The position numbers and the translations under genes are program-made. The notes under the pieces were generated by a model. That model was not told where the DNA came from, did no database searches, and saw nothing but the letters and a program-made list of their open reading frames with translations. DNA of 64,000 nt from Cyclobacterium salsum (GTDB taxonomy: Bacteria; Bacteroidota; Bacteroidia; Cytophagales; Cyclobacteriaceae), in the NCBI RefSeq assembly GCF_010119245.1, contig NZ_WNKG01000004.1:395630-459629 (forward strand), in the 5' to 3' direction. Shown piece after piece: positions 35,790-44,561 of this stretch. Numbering within the stretch: position 1 is the stretch's first letter; every line of letters starts with the position of its first letter.

Positions 35790-37430
35790 TTAATGTATGA
35801 GGCGAATATTGATAGTAGGATTGCCTATTTCCCTAAAAGGAATCACAGGGCGGTTACCTTCCTCGTCCATACGTGAAAGTTGTATCTCGACCTTTACTTT
35901 TCCGTCTGCTTTTTGCAGTCTTTCGTTTTCAAATTCAAAATCAAAGCTCACAAGTGCTTGTTTCACACAATTAGCACAATTCCCTGGTTCTGTAGCCTGA
36001 AAGAAGAATCTCCTTTGTAGTAATTCCCCTCCTAAATACAAGGAAACTGTAAACGAACCAGGTATTTTTAAGCGATTTACATCTTTCACTCTGAGAGATA
36101 CATAAGACATATGGCTTAGTGTAAACTCATTTTTGTTGGATTGGCCTTTATTAGCACTACGATGTGAAGACATTTCATCGGCTGAAAAATTTTCAGGCTT
36201 CGTTAGCGGAAGTGGAGGCTCCACATAGTTGACTCCCATTTTAGTGAGATCGATGGTCTGATCCACTGTAAGTCCTAACGTTTTCGTAAAGGGATCCATA
36301 ATATTTAATCCAACTCCGTCAATCCAATCGGTAGTATCGCCACAAGCTTTGACATTTTTCTTAAAATCATCCACGTTGGTCGTATGGTGTAATTTTTGCC
36401 ATTGCCACATCAAACGATCCCAGTTTGCATGGAATAACCAAAAAACGGGTTCAAAACCAGTTACATCCTGATTTGCAGTAGTAGCCCCGTTGCAGTTGTG
36501 GATCATATCATGTGCATGCATCAATGATTCTGATGCAACATATACTCCTGTATTAGTTAATCCATTAAAGGCATTCCATGTTGGAAATTGAATAATTTTA
36601 TCAAGATATACTTTATTCGTATTTGTAGGATCGTGGGTGGCATCTCTGAGGTATTTCCATTTTTCCTCATTGTAGGTGGCAGCATCATTCCGAATAATAC
36701 TTCCATCTGCCTTTAGTGATCCATTTTTAACCTCCTGCGGGTACTGATTTATAAACTCCTGAGGCACTTTAAACGTAGCGAATGGTCCTTCCGAGAAGAT
36801 TTCAGGATATCGATCATCCGAAATGTCCCAATAAGGAAGGGTCACATCCTCACATCCGGGAATAGAGCGTAATGCATTTTCAAATTGAAGAATATATGCC
36901 CGATGCCAAGCTAAAAATGGATGAATATGATGTTCACAATAGGTTGGGGCTGGATACCAATGGATTCCTCCTAATTGGTAAAAACTATTTGGATCATTGT
37001 TATCCAAATCCATGATGCCCTGAAAGGCTTTGATGAGGTTTTCCTTTTCAACCCCTTGAATATCATTTACGTTTTTCCTCTGACGCAGGCTCGTATCTTC
37101 GGCAATAGCAGCTTGGTTCTTTTTGAATGCATTCAAAGCTGCTTGATCTTTGGGGCATCCGTGAGTAAGCCAATTACGAAATGAGAAGGCCTTATTTTCG
37201 TTCCAGGGAGTTGGTTTTGGTCCCCAGGGCGCCGGCATCATTTTATAATATACGTAGTAATATATTTTCGCACTCAAGCTACTAACCTCTTGGTAGCTAG
37301 CGAGATCAATAATACCTTTCATATGAGGTACGTCATAGTCCTCCCTGAAAAACCATTGAACTTCATTATCCCAAATGGGTTCAGCAATAATAGATGGAAA
37401 ATCGGGGTTGTTTAGTTCTGCTTTGGTCAT
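35790..37430 (-). CDS. Tyrosinase-family copper oxidase
   Basis: A 546-residue type-3 copper protein without an obvious signal peptide. CuA site: GGIHWYPAPTYCEHHIH and FLAWHRAY, including a Cys next to the second His that could form the Cys-His thioether seen in fungal and plant enzymes. CuB site: HAHDMIHNC and PVFWLFHANWDRLMWQW. About 145 residues precede the CuA site, and the C-terminal 170 residues form an extra beta-rich domain (SFTVSLYLGGELLQRRFF) as in polyphenol oxidases. It should hydroxylate or oxidise phenols to quinones. It belongs to the A+T-rich accessory patch. Confidence 0.88.
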   Translation of the reverse strand: MTKAELNNPDFPSIIAEPIWDNEVQWFFREDYDVPHMKGIIDLASYQEVSSLSAKIYYYVYYKMMPAPWGPKPTPWNENKAFSFRNWLTHGCPKDQAALNAFKKNQAAIAEDTSLRQRKNVNDIQGVEKENLIKAFQGIMDLDNNDPNSFYQLGGIHWYPAPTYCEHHIHPFLAWHRAYILQFENALRSIPGCEDVTLPYWDISDDRYPEIFSEGPFATFKVPQEFINQYPQEVKNGSLKADGSIIRNDAATYNEEKWKYLRDATHDPTNTNKVYLDKIIQFPTWNAFNGLTNTGVYVASESLMHAHDMIHNCNGATTANQDVTGFEPVFWLFHANWDRLMWQWQKLHHTTNVDDFKKNVKACGDTTDWIDGVGLNIMDPFTKTLGLTVDQTIDLTKMGVNYVEPPLPLTKPENFSADEMSSHRSANKGQSNKNEFTLSHMSYVSLRVKDVNRLKIPGSFTVSLYLGGELLQRRFFFQATEPGNCANCVKQALVSFDFEFENERLQKADGKVKVEIQLSRMDEEGNRPVIPFREIGNPTINIRLIH

Positions 37431-38069
37431 ACTAGTTTCTCTTTAGTGTAAAAAATTTATTTGTACAGTTGATAGTAGTTTTTTTCTATTTGCTGCCATA
37501 ATGTATGGGTACCGAGCGTTACTCAATGCACTGATGTTTCCAATCCTTCAGCGTTATTACCTGATACTCTGTGCTATGAACTTTTGATAATTTCTTTGTA
37601 TTCCCGTCTAATGTAAGAAATTATGTTCTAATTTTTTTATAAGTTTCCCAAAGAAAAGAAATGACCAAAGCCCTGCCGTTTAGGTTTTGGGACTACCTAT
37701 AAACCACATGGCTTATTATAACAAAAAAGCGCAGTATACTACGAGACAGAAACCGAAAAAAGGTATAAAAAGGCTGTTAGGATAGCAGCAGGAAATCAGG
37801 AAAACTAAGGAGCGATTTAGGTTCAACTAATTTAACTTAACAACCTATATTGTCGGTCCAATAATAGGGCAGTATTATACCAATTCATTTTCTACCTGTA
37901 TGATTGCAGCCTTTGCCTGATGATAAGGACTACCCGTTTCGTCTCCTGGCAATACCACACCTGCACCAAATACATCAAAGAAGGAAGAATCGGGAGTTTT
38001 AAGTTTTCAAAAAAGGCAAATCCTTCCTAATTTTTAAATTCCCTTACCCTAAGGGACCTTCTCTGCCGC
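37431..38069. other. Intergenic region with possible gene remnant
   Basis: A gap of about 640 bases, mostly A+T-rich. It includes a short plus-strand frame at 37709 (MAYYNKKAQYTT..., 25 codons) of unknown meaning and the open minus-strand stretch described separately at 37875-38006. A small hairpin CCCTTA / TAAGGG occurs at 38041-38055. I see no tRNA or full gene. Confidence 0.35.
37875..38006 (-). pseudogene. Possible truncated gene end
   Basis: An open stretch of 43 codons preceded by an in-frame TGA and ending in TAA reads FFDVFGAGVVLPGDETG...QVENELV, with codon use like real coding sequence. It has no start region and looks like the 3' remnant of a deleted gene; the family is not recognised. 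Confidence 0.25.
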
Positions 38070-39017
38070 TTATTTCAAAGGGGTTCCCTTGAGGGCTTGT
38101 CCATTCGTTGTTAATACCTGAAAATGATGAACTCTATTCACCCCTTCGTACTTCCAGACCATTTCTTTTTCAGGTGTTAACTCAAAGAGTTTGATCCCCT
38201 CTTTCGCTCCATAGCTCGCAATCACCGTATTTCCATTGGGTAAACGCTGGGCACCACAAGGATCTTGAAAAGGGTTTCCTGCAAAATCTTCATTGCTTAC
38301 TTTCCAAACTACTTTTCCAGCAGCATCCACCTCAACGGTTTTATTCCCATTCGTTAAATTGATCAGGGTATTACCGTTCGCAAGACGAATCGCTGTAAAT
38401 GGCCAGTTTCTGGCTTCCCGACCACCTAATTCGGGTAAATCTGTACGGAAAGTCTGTAATACATCGCCTGAAGGGCTATATTCTTTAACTGCAAACGCCA
38501 ATAAATGGGGAACGAGATAGTTTCCGTTGGCTAATTTTCGAGCCATACGGGTTTGCATATGTGCATTGTCGGTTTCAGGTTGCAAAGGAACCGCTACAGC
38601 TATCTCTCCCGCTTGATTTACCTCCAATATTCGAGGGGTATCTCCTAATTCTGTAATGAGGGTATGGCCATTATCCAGACGAACAGTCGTACCTAATTCT
38701 TTGTTTAACGCTGACTTTTCATATCGAAATACGACCTTTTTATCCTTGTCAAACTCAAGTACTTCTTCTGACCAGCAGATCAATACATGTCCATTATCCA
38801 AAACATATCCATCTCTCGCACCTGGACGTTCAGCATCCCATAGGATTTCTCCTGACTCGCCCAAAATTCCCGTAAAGTCGGGACCTGCGATAAAAAATGA
38901 ATGGGTGATTTCCGCCGCAATTGCTTGTTTTACAGATTCGCCCGAATTGTTTTTCGGACAACTACAGGCAGAAACAAGTATGCCTGATAGCAAAAGTAGG
39001 TAGGTGTGTAGTTTCAT
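38070..39017 (-). CDS. NGN-repeat beta-propeller lipoprotein
   Basis: A 315-residue exported lipoprotein (signal ending LVSACSC). The mature part has repeated blades with DNGHVLI, DNGHTLI, ANGNYLV, ANGNTLI and PNGNTVI, the pattern of arylsulfotransferase-like and PQQ-like propellers. No catalytic residues can be assigned. A run of ten C lies 9-18 bases upstream of the ATG on the coding strand (39026-39035), which could make expression phase-variable. It is upstream of, and codirectional with, the tyrosinase and haem-c genes. Confidence 0.75.
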   Translation of the reverse strand: MKLHTYLLLLSGILVSACSCPKNNSGESVKQAIAAEITHSFFIAGPDFTGILGESGEILWDAERPGARDGYVLDNGHVLICWSEEVLEFDKDKKVVFRYEKSALNKELGTTVRLDNGHTLITELGDTPRILEVNQAGEIAVAVPLQPETDNAHMQTRMARKLANGNYLVPHLLAFAVKEYSPSGDVLQTFRTDLPELGGREARNWPFTAIRLANGNTLINLTNGNKTVEVDAAGKVVWKVSNEDFAGNPFQDPCGAQRLPNGNTVIASYGAKEGIKLFELTPEKEMVWKYEGVNRVHHFQVLTTNGQALKGTPLK

Positions 39018-39308
39018 TTTTGTTTGGGGGGGGGGTGATACTCAAAAATGGGGCTACTACCAAGGTAAGCAATTGGAAAGAGAAAACCAGAACTACTTAG
39101 CGCTTTTAATTCAGCGGGTATATCCAGGTCTAAACTATTTATTTCACCCATTATTTCTAGAACAGGACGATTTATTTGATTTTGGTACTTAACGATCAGC
39201 TAAGCACAGTCGGCTTAGCCTTTCAAAAAACTCAAATGTATCGGATTCAGGTACTCTTTGCAATTAAATAAGTAAGCCGATTGGGCTTAGCGCCTGTTAT
39301 GCTCTTTC
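39018..39308. other. Gap with G10 tract, gene remnant and attC-like palindrome
   Basis: It contains a run of ten G (39026-39035), then an open plus-strand stretch to a TAA at 39190 (QKWGYYQGKQLEREN...DDLFDFGT) that looks like the 3' end of a lost gene, and then the palindromic element at 39188-39302. Confidence 0.45.
39188..39302 (+). repeat. attC-like imperfect palindrome
   Basis: CTTAAC at the left end and GTTATGC at the right end (39296-39302) enclose arms GCTAAGCACAGTCGGCTTA (39199-39217) and TAAGCCGATTGGGCTTAGC (39273-39291) that pair at 16 of 19 positions. Total length about 115 bases. The plan, with outer simple sites, paired inner arms and a large loop, resembles integron attC sites, but no integrase is in the window and the match is by eye. 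Confidence 0.4.
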
Positions 39309-40328
39309 TTATTCATCAGGGATTTCTTCTCCAGATAGGCATTTAAGAATGTTCTTTGAAATTCGTTCGTTGATCTTCAAATCAATCTTGAATGTTTCAG
39401 TGAAATCGTTAAGGTCAGAAAATATAACTGTAAAGATGTTCTTCAGTTGATTTGTCTCAAAAGTCACTTTTTTTCGGATGATTTTCCCGACGTTTATTTG
39501 ACTATTTGGGACTATATCGAATTCAATTTGGCAGAACATGAATAGTTTGAGGAATTGAGAGTATTCGTGGTTACATAGAAAGTAGGTCAATCCAGGAACT
39601 CTAAAGAAAATTTGCCTGACCCAAATTCTTACTCCTTCAATTTCATGTAGTTCCTTGGTTTGGTTATCATATCCATGAATGCCAATCTCAATTTTCTCGC
39701 ACAAATGGGCAAGTAGTTGCTTATTAGAACATGCTCTGGTAAGAAATTCTATTAATGGGTCATAATTTAAATCTATGATATCGTCTCTTTCAACAATTAG
39801 CAAGATGTGACCAGAATCTGTTAATAGTTTATTGCCGTCCCAATAGCTCTCTAACTGTGAAGTATAATCAACGGTTCGAGAAACTAAGTTGCGAAGAGCT
39901 GTCTTTGATTCTGAGTTAAGTTGTTGATTTTTGGGAATTGGGATTGTCCAAGACTGACCTGTCCGGCTGGTGTATTCACCCTTGCAGATTTCCCAATACA
40001 CGATTTTGTTAACGTCATCAACCAAAATTATGAGCACCGGAATATCAAGGTTGAGATAGTAATTTAGGTGTTCAAAACTATCTCTGAATAACCAATGATT
40101 CTCATCAAGTTCATTCAGATACGATTGTCCAGTTTTGGATTGAAAGGCTATTGATTTCCCTGATACATTTTCACCATCAATTATATCCAAGTATCCGTCT
40201 ATTCCAAAGTCATCTTCTTGATGGTTAGGCCTAAGAATCCAGCCCAATTGTTCTTCAACGATTATCTTCAACTCATTCAAGCCTTTCCGACCAGTTTGAT
40301 TCGAACGTTTGTATTTAGGAAGATCCAT
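39309..40328 (-). CDS. DUF4365-type nuclease-like protein
   Basis: A 339-residue soluble protein. The N-terminal third matches the DUF4365 pattern: a Glu in a helix (GRKGLNELKIIVEEQLGW), then DDFGIDGYLDI, then SIAFQSKTGQ, consistent with a PD-(D/E)xK fold with Asp and QxK. The C-terminal part is unrecognised. DUF4365 occurs alone and in phage-defence contexts. The gene is flanked by inverted GTTATGCTC at 39296 and GAGCATAAC at 40343, very near its stop and start, and is A+T-rich compared with the housekeeping genes at 40.7 kb, so it is probably horizontally acquired. Confidence 0.7.
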   Translation of the reverse strand: MDLPKYKRSNQTGRKGLNELKIIVEEQLGWILRPNHQEDDFGIDGYLDIIDGENVSGKSIAFQSKTGQSYLNELDENHWLFRDSFEHLNYYLNLDIPVLIILVDDVNKIVYWEICKGEYTSRTGQSWTIPIPKNQQLNSESKTALRNLVSRTVDYTSQLESYWDGNKLLTDSGHILLIVERDDIIDLNYDPLIEFLTRACSNKQLLAHLCEKIEIGIHGYDNQTKELHEIEGVRIWVRQIFFRVPGLTYFLCNHEYSQFLKLFMFCQIEFDIVPNSQINVGKIIRKKVTFETNQLKNIFTVIFSDLNDFTETFKIDLKINERISKNILKCLSGEEIPDE

Positions 40329-40761
40329 AATCTAGAGGTATTGAGCATAACGTACGGCTAAAGTGCACCATGCACTCTATTTGCCTTCCAACGGTCAGTA
40401 AAACTAACAACTATTTTTAATATAAAAACAAATATGGGCCGTACAGGCATAAAAACCGGGTTTTGGGTAACATATTACGAACAAGAGCTGACTTAACTTT
40501 TCGTTTATAAACAACTGAAAGCTCCTAACTCAAGGATAAAAACGCCGCCAACCAAGGGATAAATGCTTCCCCGGTCAGTCTGCCGAAGTTCGTTGTTCAC
40601 CTCTTATACCACTTAGCTAATTCAGCGCAGAAAAAGTGAGCATAAATAGTGATAATGACCCACCCCCTGTAGATAAATTTTAGTTTTTGATTAAAAAAAT
40701 CCTCCTAAGGGGGATTGCCTTAATTAAGGGATGGTCAGAAAACCGTATGTAAGCCTAGGCC
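40329..40761. other. Intergenic region at right edge of accessory patch
   Basis: It begins with GAGCATAAC (40343-40351), the mirror of the sequence left of the DUF4365 gene, followed by GTACGGC (40352-40358), which recurs as GCCGTAC at 40438-40444. No gene is seen. The galK terminator lies at 40693-40716. Confidence 0.4.
40693..40716 (-). terminator. Terminator after galK
   Basis: Read on the minus strand: stem AATCCCCC / GGAGGATT with a 3-base loop and one G-T pair, then seven T. It lies about 45 bases past the galK stop. Confidence 0.65.
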
Positions 40762-41916
40762 TTAAAGCTCAACTATTTCCGTCCCTTCCGCAACGTTGAC
40801 CTCATAGGTTTCCAGTTGCAGGCCAAATTTCTCCAGGTAAGCCCCTGTAATGGAAGCTATAAATTCCTTTGTAGCAGATTTCTTTAGGAGATTTAGGGTA
40901 CAACCTCCGAATCCGCCACCCATCATCCTGGCACCTAACACATAGGACAGGTTTCGGGTATAGTCCACTAAAAAATCAAGTTCCGGACAGCTGACTTCAT
41001 ACGCTTCAGAAAGTCCCTTATGAGAGCCGTAAAGCAGGTGGCCAACCGCTTCAAGGTCATCATGAGCAAGGGCATTGCTGGTAGTTATCACCCGTTCGTT
41101 CTCCCAGATCACATAAGCGCAACGCTGGTAAACCAGGGGAGCCATTTCCCCTTTTGCCTTTTCCAGCATTTGAGGAGTAACATCCCGGAGACTATTCACT
41201 TCGGGAAACTGCTGCTTTACCCGGTTGACACCCTCCTGACATTCTTCCCTTCTTTTATTATAGGCTGATTCCGCCAAGGTATGGGCTACTTTGGTGTTAC
41301 AAAGGAGCAATTGAAAATCCCCGAGTTCCAGCGGGAAGTAGAAATGCTCCAGCGAACGACAATCAAGTCTGATCACTTGATCCTTTTTACCCATCATGGA
41401 AGCAAACATATCCATGATGCCACAATTGACACCAGCAAAGGCATGCTCTGCTTGTTGCGAATACCGGACCAGATCCGACTTCTCAATGTGCAGCTCAAAT
41501 AACTCCGACAATCCCAGGCCCACACCATTTTCCAGGGCGGCAGAGGAAGACAAGCCCGCACCAATGGGAATATCACCTCCAAAAACACAATCAAAGCCTT
41601 CCAGTTTATGTCCTGCCTGTAGCAGTTGCGCTGCCACTCCCATGACAAAGTTGATCCAGCCTCTACGGGGCTTTAATTCATTCAGGGAAAAGGTTTCCTC
41701 TTCTTCGAAATCCAGGGAATAAACCCGGCAAGTCCCGGTAGCATTTTTGGCGAAACCCAGGTAGATGTATTTATCGATGGCCGCCGGTAACACAAAGCCC
41801 TCATTATAATCGGTATGCTCCCCGATCAGGTTTATTCTTCCCGGCGAACGAACCAGCAGGGGCTGGGATCCAAATTTTTTCGTAAATACAGTGTGAATCT
41901 GGTTGATAAGCGACAT
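40762..41916 (-). CDS. galK: Galactokinase
   Basis: A 384-residue GHMP kinase of normal length. Signature RSPGRINLIGEHTDYNEG at the N-terminus, the ATP loop GAGLSSSAALENGVGL and the C-terminal LGARMMGGGFGGCTLNLL. It phosphorylates galactose at C1 for the Leloir pathway. It is the last gene of a minus-strand run with cysS and the M28 peptidase; other gal genes are not adjacent. Confidence 0.95.
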   Translation of the reverse strand: MSLINQIHTVFTKKFGSQPLLVRSPGRINLIGEHTDYNEGFVLPAAIDKYIYLGFAKNATGTCRVYSLDFEEEETFSLNELKPRRGWINFVMGVAAQLLQAGHKLEGFDCVFGGDIPIGAGLSSSAALENGVGLGLSELFELHIEKSDLVRYSQQAEHAFAGVNCGIMDMFASMMGKKDQVIRLDCRSLEHFYFPLELGDFQLLLCNTKVAHTLAESAYNKRREECQEGVNRVKQQFPEVNSLRDVTPQMLEKAKGEMAPLVYQRCAYVIWENERVITTSNALAHDDLEAVGHLLYGSHKGLSEAYEVSCPELDFLVDYTRNLSYVLGARMMGGGFGGCTLNLLKKSATKEFIASITGAYLEKFGLQLETYEVNVAEGTEIVEL

Positions 41917-41937
41917 AAAAAGCGATTTTAAGAGAAC

Positions 41938-42921
41938 TTATTCTTCCTGGTATACCGTAAATAAAACCGTTTCCCCGACAACCGATAGGGTCTTTCTATC
42001 GATCAGGTCCATGTTGTCCTCGTGGGTATGATGGTAATGACCAAAACCATAATCCGGACTGTATTCGATGATATTAATCATGGGGATATTGGCATCCTGA
42101 TTGACGAATAGGTGGTCGTCTGTGATGGCTTCCGTCCGCCTCATAGGAAAGAAATTACCATGTCCCAGCCGGTGCGCATAATCCCAAACCTTATCCACCA
42201 GATTTTTAGCATACTGCATGGAGTATCCTTCCTTGTGGAACCGGGCGTTCTTGCCTCCCACCATATCCAGCAAAATCCCGTAGTAGGCAGTATACCCCCG
42301 GGAATGGGGGTTTTTGGACCAGTGCTGCGAACCCAAACACCACCAGACCTGGCTGCCATCCCTGAAGTTTTGGTGTTCCGGTTCGCCATCGTCTTCCCCG
42401 TCAAAAAACACCATATCAATCCCTACATCTGGTTTCAGGCTGTCGGTATGTAACACACGGGCTATTTCCAGCAGGACCCCCACGCCGCTGCCCCCATCAT
42501 TGGCTCCGTCTATGGGTTGATCGATACGCTCTGTATCCTTATCCGCGATTCTACGGGTATCCCAGTGGGCTGCCAATAGAATTCGTTTGCTCGCCTCCGG
42601 CCGAAAACTTCCGATAATATTGGTCAGCTCCAACTCTTTGCCGTCATAGGCCGTGGCCGTGAATTCCTGTTCAGTTACCGAAAAACCATATCCTTCCAAC
42701 ATTTGCACCAACCAGTCTCCCGTTTCCCGGTGGGCCGGAGTATTGGGCACCCGAGGACCAAAGTCCACCTGCTTTTGGATAAAGGCGTAAGCCGAATCCG
42801 CATTGAAGGAGGGGAATGGCTTGGCGGTAAATTCTTCCTCGGCTTTTTCTTCCGATATTCGCTGTTCGCCACAGGACCAGAGGACCCATCCCAAAAGAAT
42901 TATCCAGGTACTATTCTTCAT
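41938..42921 (-). CDS. M28-family lipoprotein, glutaminyl-cyclase-like
   Basis: A 327-residue exported lipoprotein (signal ending VLWSCGEQ). Zinc-site residues of the M28/glutaminyl-peptide cyclotransferase fold are visible: His in LLAAHWDTRR, Asp in DGANDGGSGVG, Glu in FFDGEDDGEPE. The loop with SQVWWCLGSQHWSKNP is typical of Bacteroidota glutaminyl cyclases, which convert N-terminal Gln to pyroglutamate on exported proteins; a peptidase role cannot be excluded. It overlaps the cysS end by 11 bases. Confidence 0.85.
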   Translation of the reverse strand: MKNSTWIILLGWVLWSCGEQRISEEKAEEEFTAKPFPSFNADSAYAFIQKQVDFGPRVPNTPAHRETGDWLVQMLEGYGFSVTEQEFTATAYDGKELELTNIIGSFRPEASKRILLAAHWDTRRIADKDTERIDQPIDGANDGGSGVGVLLEIARVLHTDSLKPDVGIDMVFFDGEDDGEPEHQNFRDGSQVWWCLGSQHWSKNPHSRGYTAYYGILLDMVGGKNARFHKEGYSMQYAKNLVDKVWDYAHRLGHGNFFPMRRTEAITDDHLFVNQDANIPMINIIEYSPDYGFGHYHHTHEDNMDLIDRKTLSVVGETVLFTVYQEE

Positions 42922-44404
42922 ATCCCCAATCTATTTTATCTTTCATATCCTTAATGATCAGACCGGCATCTTTTAATCCCGCCCGGATCTGGTCTACTTT
43001 TTGGTAATCTCTGGCTGTTTTGGCACGACTGTACAAATCCAGTATGACCTGAAGCAGTTGCTCCTGATTGTCTCCCTTTTCTTCCTTAAGGCCCAAAATT
43101 TCCGAAATGAAGGAACGATATGTCTGAATCAATTCATTAAACGCTTCTTCCCCCAACTGAGCGGGATGCAGTTGTCCGGTGTACAAACTATTGATTTTTT
43201 TCAAGAGGTTGAACAGGTGTCCGATTGCCTGTGCGGTATTGAAATCATCATCCATAGCGGCATAGGCAGCATCGATGTTTTGCCGAACCTGACCGACCTG
43301 TATTTCATCTATAGAAACATCGCCATCTTCACTATACACCAGACCATTTGCGATTCGGAACCCATTAATAAGCTTCTTGTAGCCTTTTTGGGCAGATTGC
43401 AGGGCCTGATTGGAAAAGTCCAGGGTCGAGCGGTAATGGGCAGTGAGAATAAAATACCGAACGGTCATGGGACTGTAAGCCTGCTCCAGCCTGTCGTGAT
43501 CCCCAAGGAACAATTGCTGTAGGGTAATGAAATTCCCCAGGGACTTACCCATTTTTTGCCCATTGATAGTAATCATATTGTTGTGCAGCCAGTACTTGGC
43601 AGGATCGGTGTGGTGGCAGGCGTTTCCCTGGGCTATTTCACACTCGTGATGGGGAAACATCAGGTCCATTCCGCCACCATGAATATCAAATTGATTTCCC
43701 AGATATTTGGAGCTCATGGCGGTACATTCCAGGTGCCAACCCGGAAACCCCAGGCTCCAGGGAGCTTCCCATTTCATCAGGTGTTCGGGCGAGGCTTTCT
43801 TCCATAGGGCAAAATCCAGGGGGTTTCTTTTTTCCGATTGGCCATCTAATTCCCTGCTACCACTCATCAGCTCTTCTACCACCCTTCCAGACAGTCGCCC
43901 GTATTTGGTGGTTTCATTGTATTTGAGCACGTCGAAATAAACACTGCCATTGACCTCGTAGGCCAATCCTTCCTTAAGGATTTGCGCCACCAATTGGATT
44001 TGTTCCGGGATGTGTCCCGTGGCGCGCGGCTCGATACTGGGCCGGATGGTGTTTAGCAACTCCATGTCCCGGTGATAGGAAGTGGCGTATTGCTGGGCTA
44101 CCTCCATGGGTTCCAGTTGTTCTAGTTTGGCCTTTTTGGCTATTTTATCCTCCCCTTCGTCGGCATCGGCCTCCAGATGCCCCACATCCGTAATATTCCG
44201 TACATACCTGACCTTATACCCCAAAAAAGAAAGGTAACGATACACTGCGTCAAAGGTCACCGCTGCCCGGGCATGTCCCAGGTGAGCATCGCCGTATACG
44301 GTCGGACCGCATACATACATCCCCACATGGGGAGGGCGAAGGGGCTCGAAAAGCTCTTTGTTTCTGGACAGGGTATTGTATATTTTTAACTTTTTTGAAT
44401 GCAT
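42911..44404 (-). CDS. cysS: Cysteinyl-tRNA synthetase
   Basis: A 497-residue class I synthetase of normal length. MYVCGPTVYGDAHLGHARAA gives the first zinc Cys and the HLGH form of HIGH; further zinc ligands lie in ECTAMSSKYLGNQFDIHGGG and FPHHECEIAQ; GQKMGKSLGNF is the KMSKS loop. Essential for translation. It overlaps the M28 gene start and reads divergently from rimP. A box CAAATTTA (44409-44416), which is TAAATTTG on the minus strand, lies so close to the ATG that the mRNA may be nearly leaderless. Confidence 0.96.
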   Translation of the reverse strand: MHSKKLKIYNTLSRNKELFEPLRPPHVGMYVCGPTVYGDAHLGHARAAVTFDAVYRYLSFLGYKVRYVRNITDVGHLEADADEGEDKIAKKAKLEQLEPMEVAQQYATSYHRDMELLNTIRPSIEPRATGHIPEQIQLVAQILKEGLAYEVNGSVYFDVLKYNETTKYGRLSGRVVEELMSGSRELDGQSEKRNPLDFALWKKASPEHLMKWEAPWSLGFPGWHLECTAMSSKYLGNQFDIHGGGMDLMFPHHECEIAQGNACHHTDPAKYWLHNNMITINGQKMGKSLGNFITLQQLFLGDHDRLEQAYSPMTVRYFILTAHYRSTLDFSNQALQSAQKGYKKLINGFRIANGLVYSEDGDVSIDEIQVGQVRQNIDAAYAAMDDDFNTAQAIGHLFNLLKKINSLYTGQLHPAQLGEEAFNELIQTYRSFISEILGLKEEKGDNQEQLLQVILDLYSRAKTARDYQKVDQIRAGLKDAGLIIKDMKDKIDWGYEE

Positions 44405-44454
44405 GGGGCAAATTTATCAAACTTTCAATACTTTTTTTAGGAAAATAATTTTAT

Positions 44455-44462
44455 TACATTTG
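44455..44462 (+). promoter_or_regulatory. -7 promoter box for rimP-nusA-infB
   Basis: TACATTTG matches the Bacteroidota TAnnTTTG -7 element, about 100 bases before rimP. No convincing -33 TTTG is seen upstream. Confidence 0.45.
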
Positions 44463-44485
44463 TGCTAGAATTCATTAGTGATCTT

Positions 44486-44508
44486 AGAGGGGACAAGCAG
44501 TCCCCTCT
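44486..44508 (+). promoter_or_regulatory. rimP leader hairpin
   Basis: A perfect 9-bp G+C-rich stem AGAGGGGAC / GTCCCCTCT with loop AAGCA, followed by TTTCATT. It lies between the promoter box and rimP, so it is part of the mRNA leader; an attenuation or autoregulation role is plausible but unproven. Confidence 0.5.
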
Positions 44509-44561
44509 TTCATTATGAATCAATTTGGAGGGAAATCCTTGGGGCAAGTAAGCAAAAAGAT

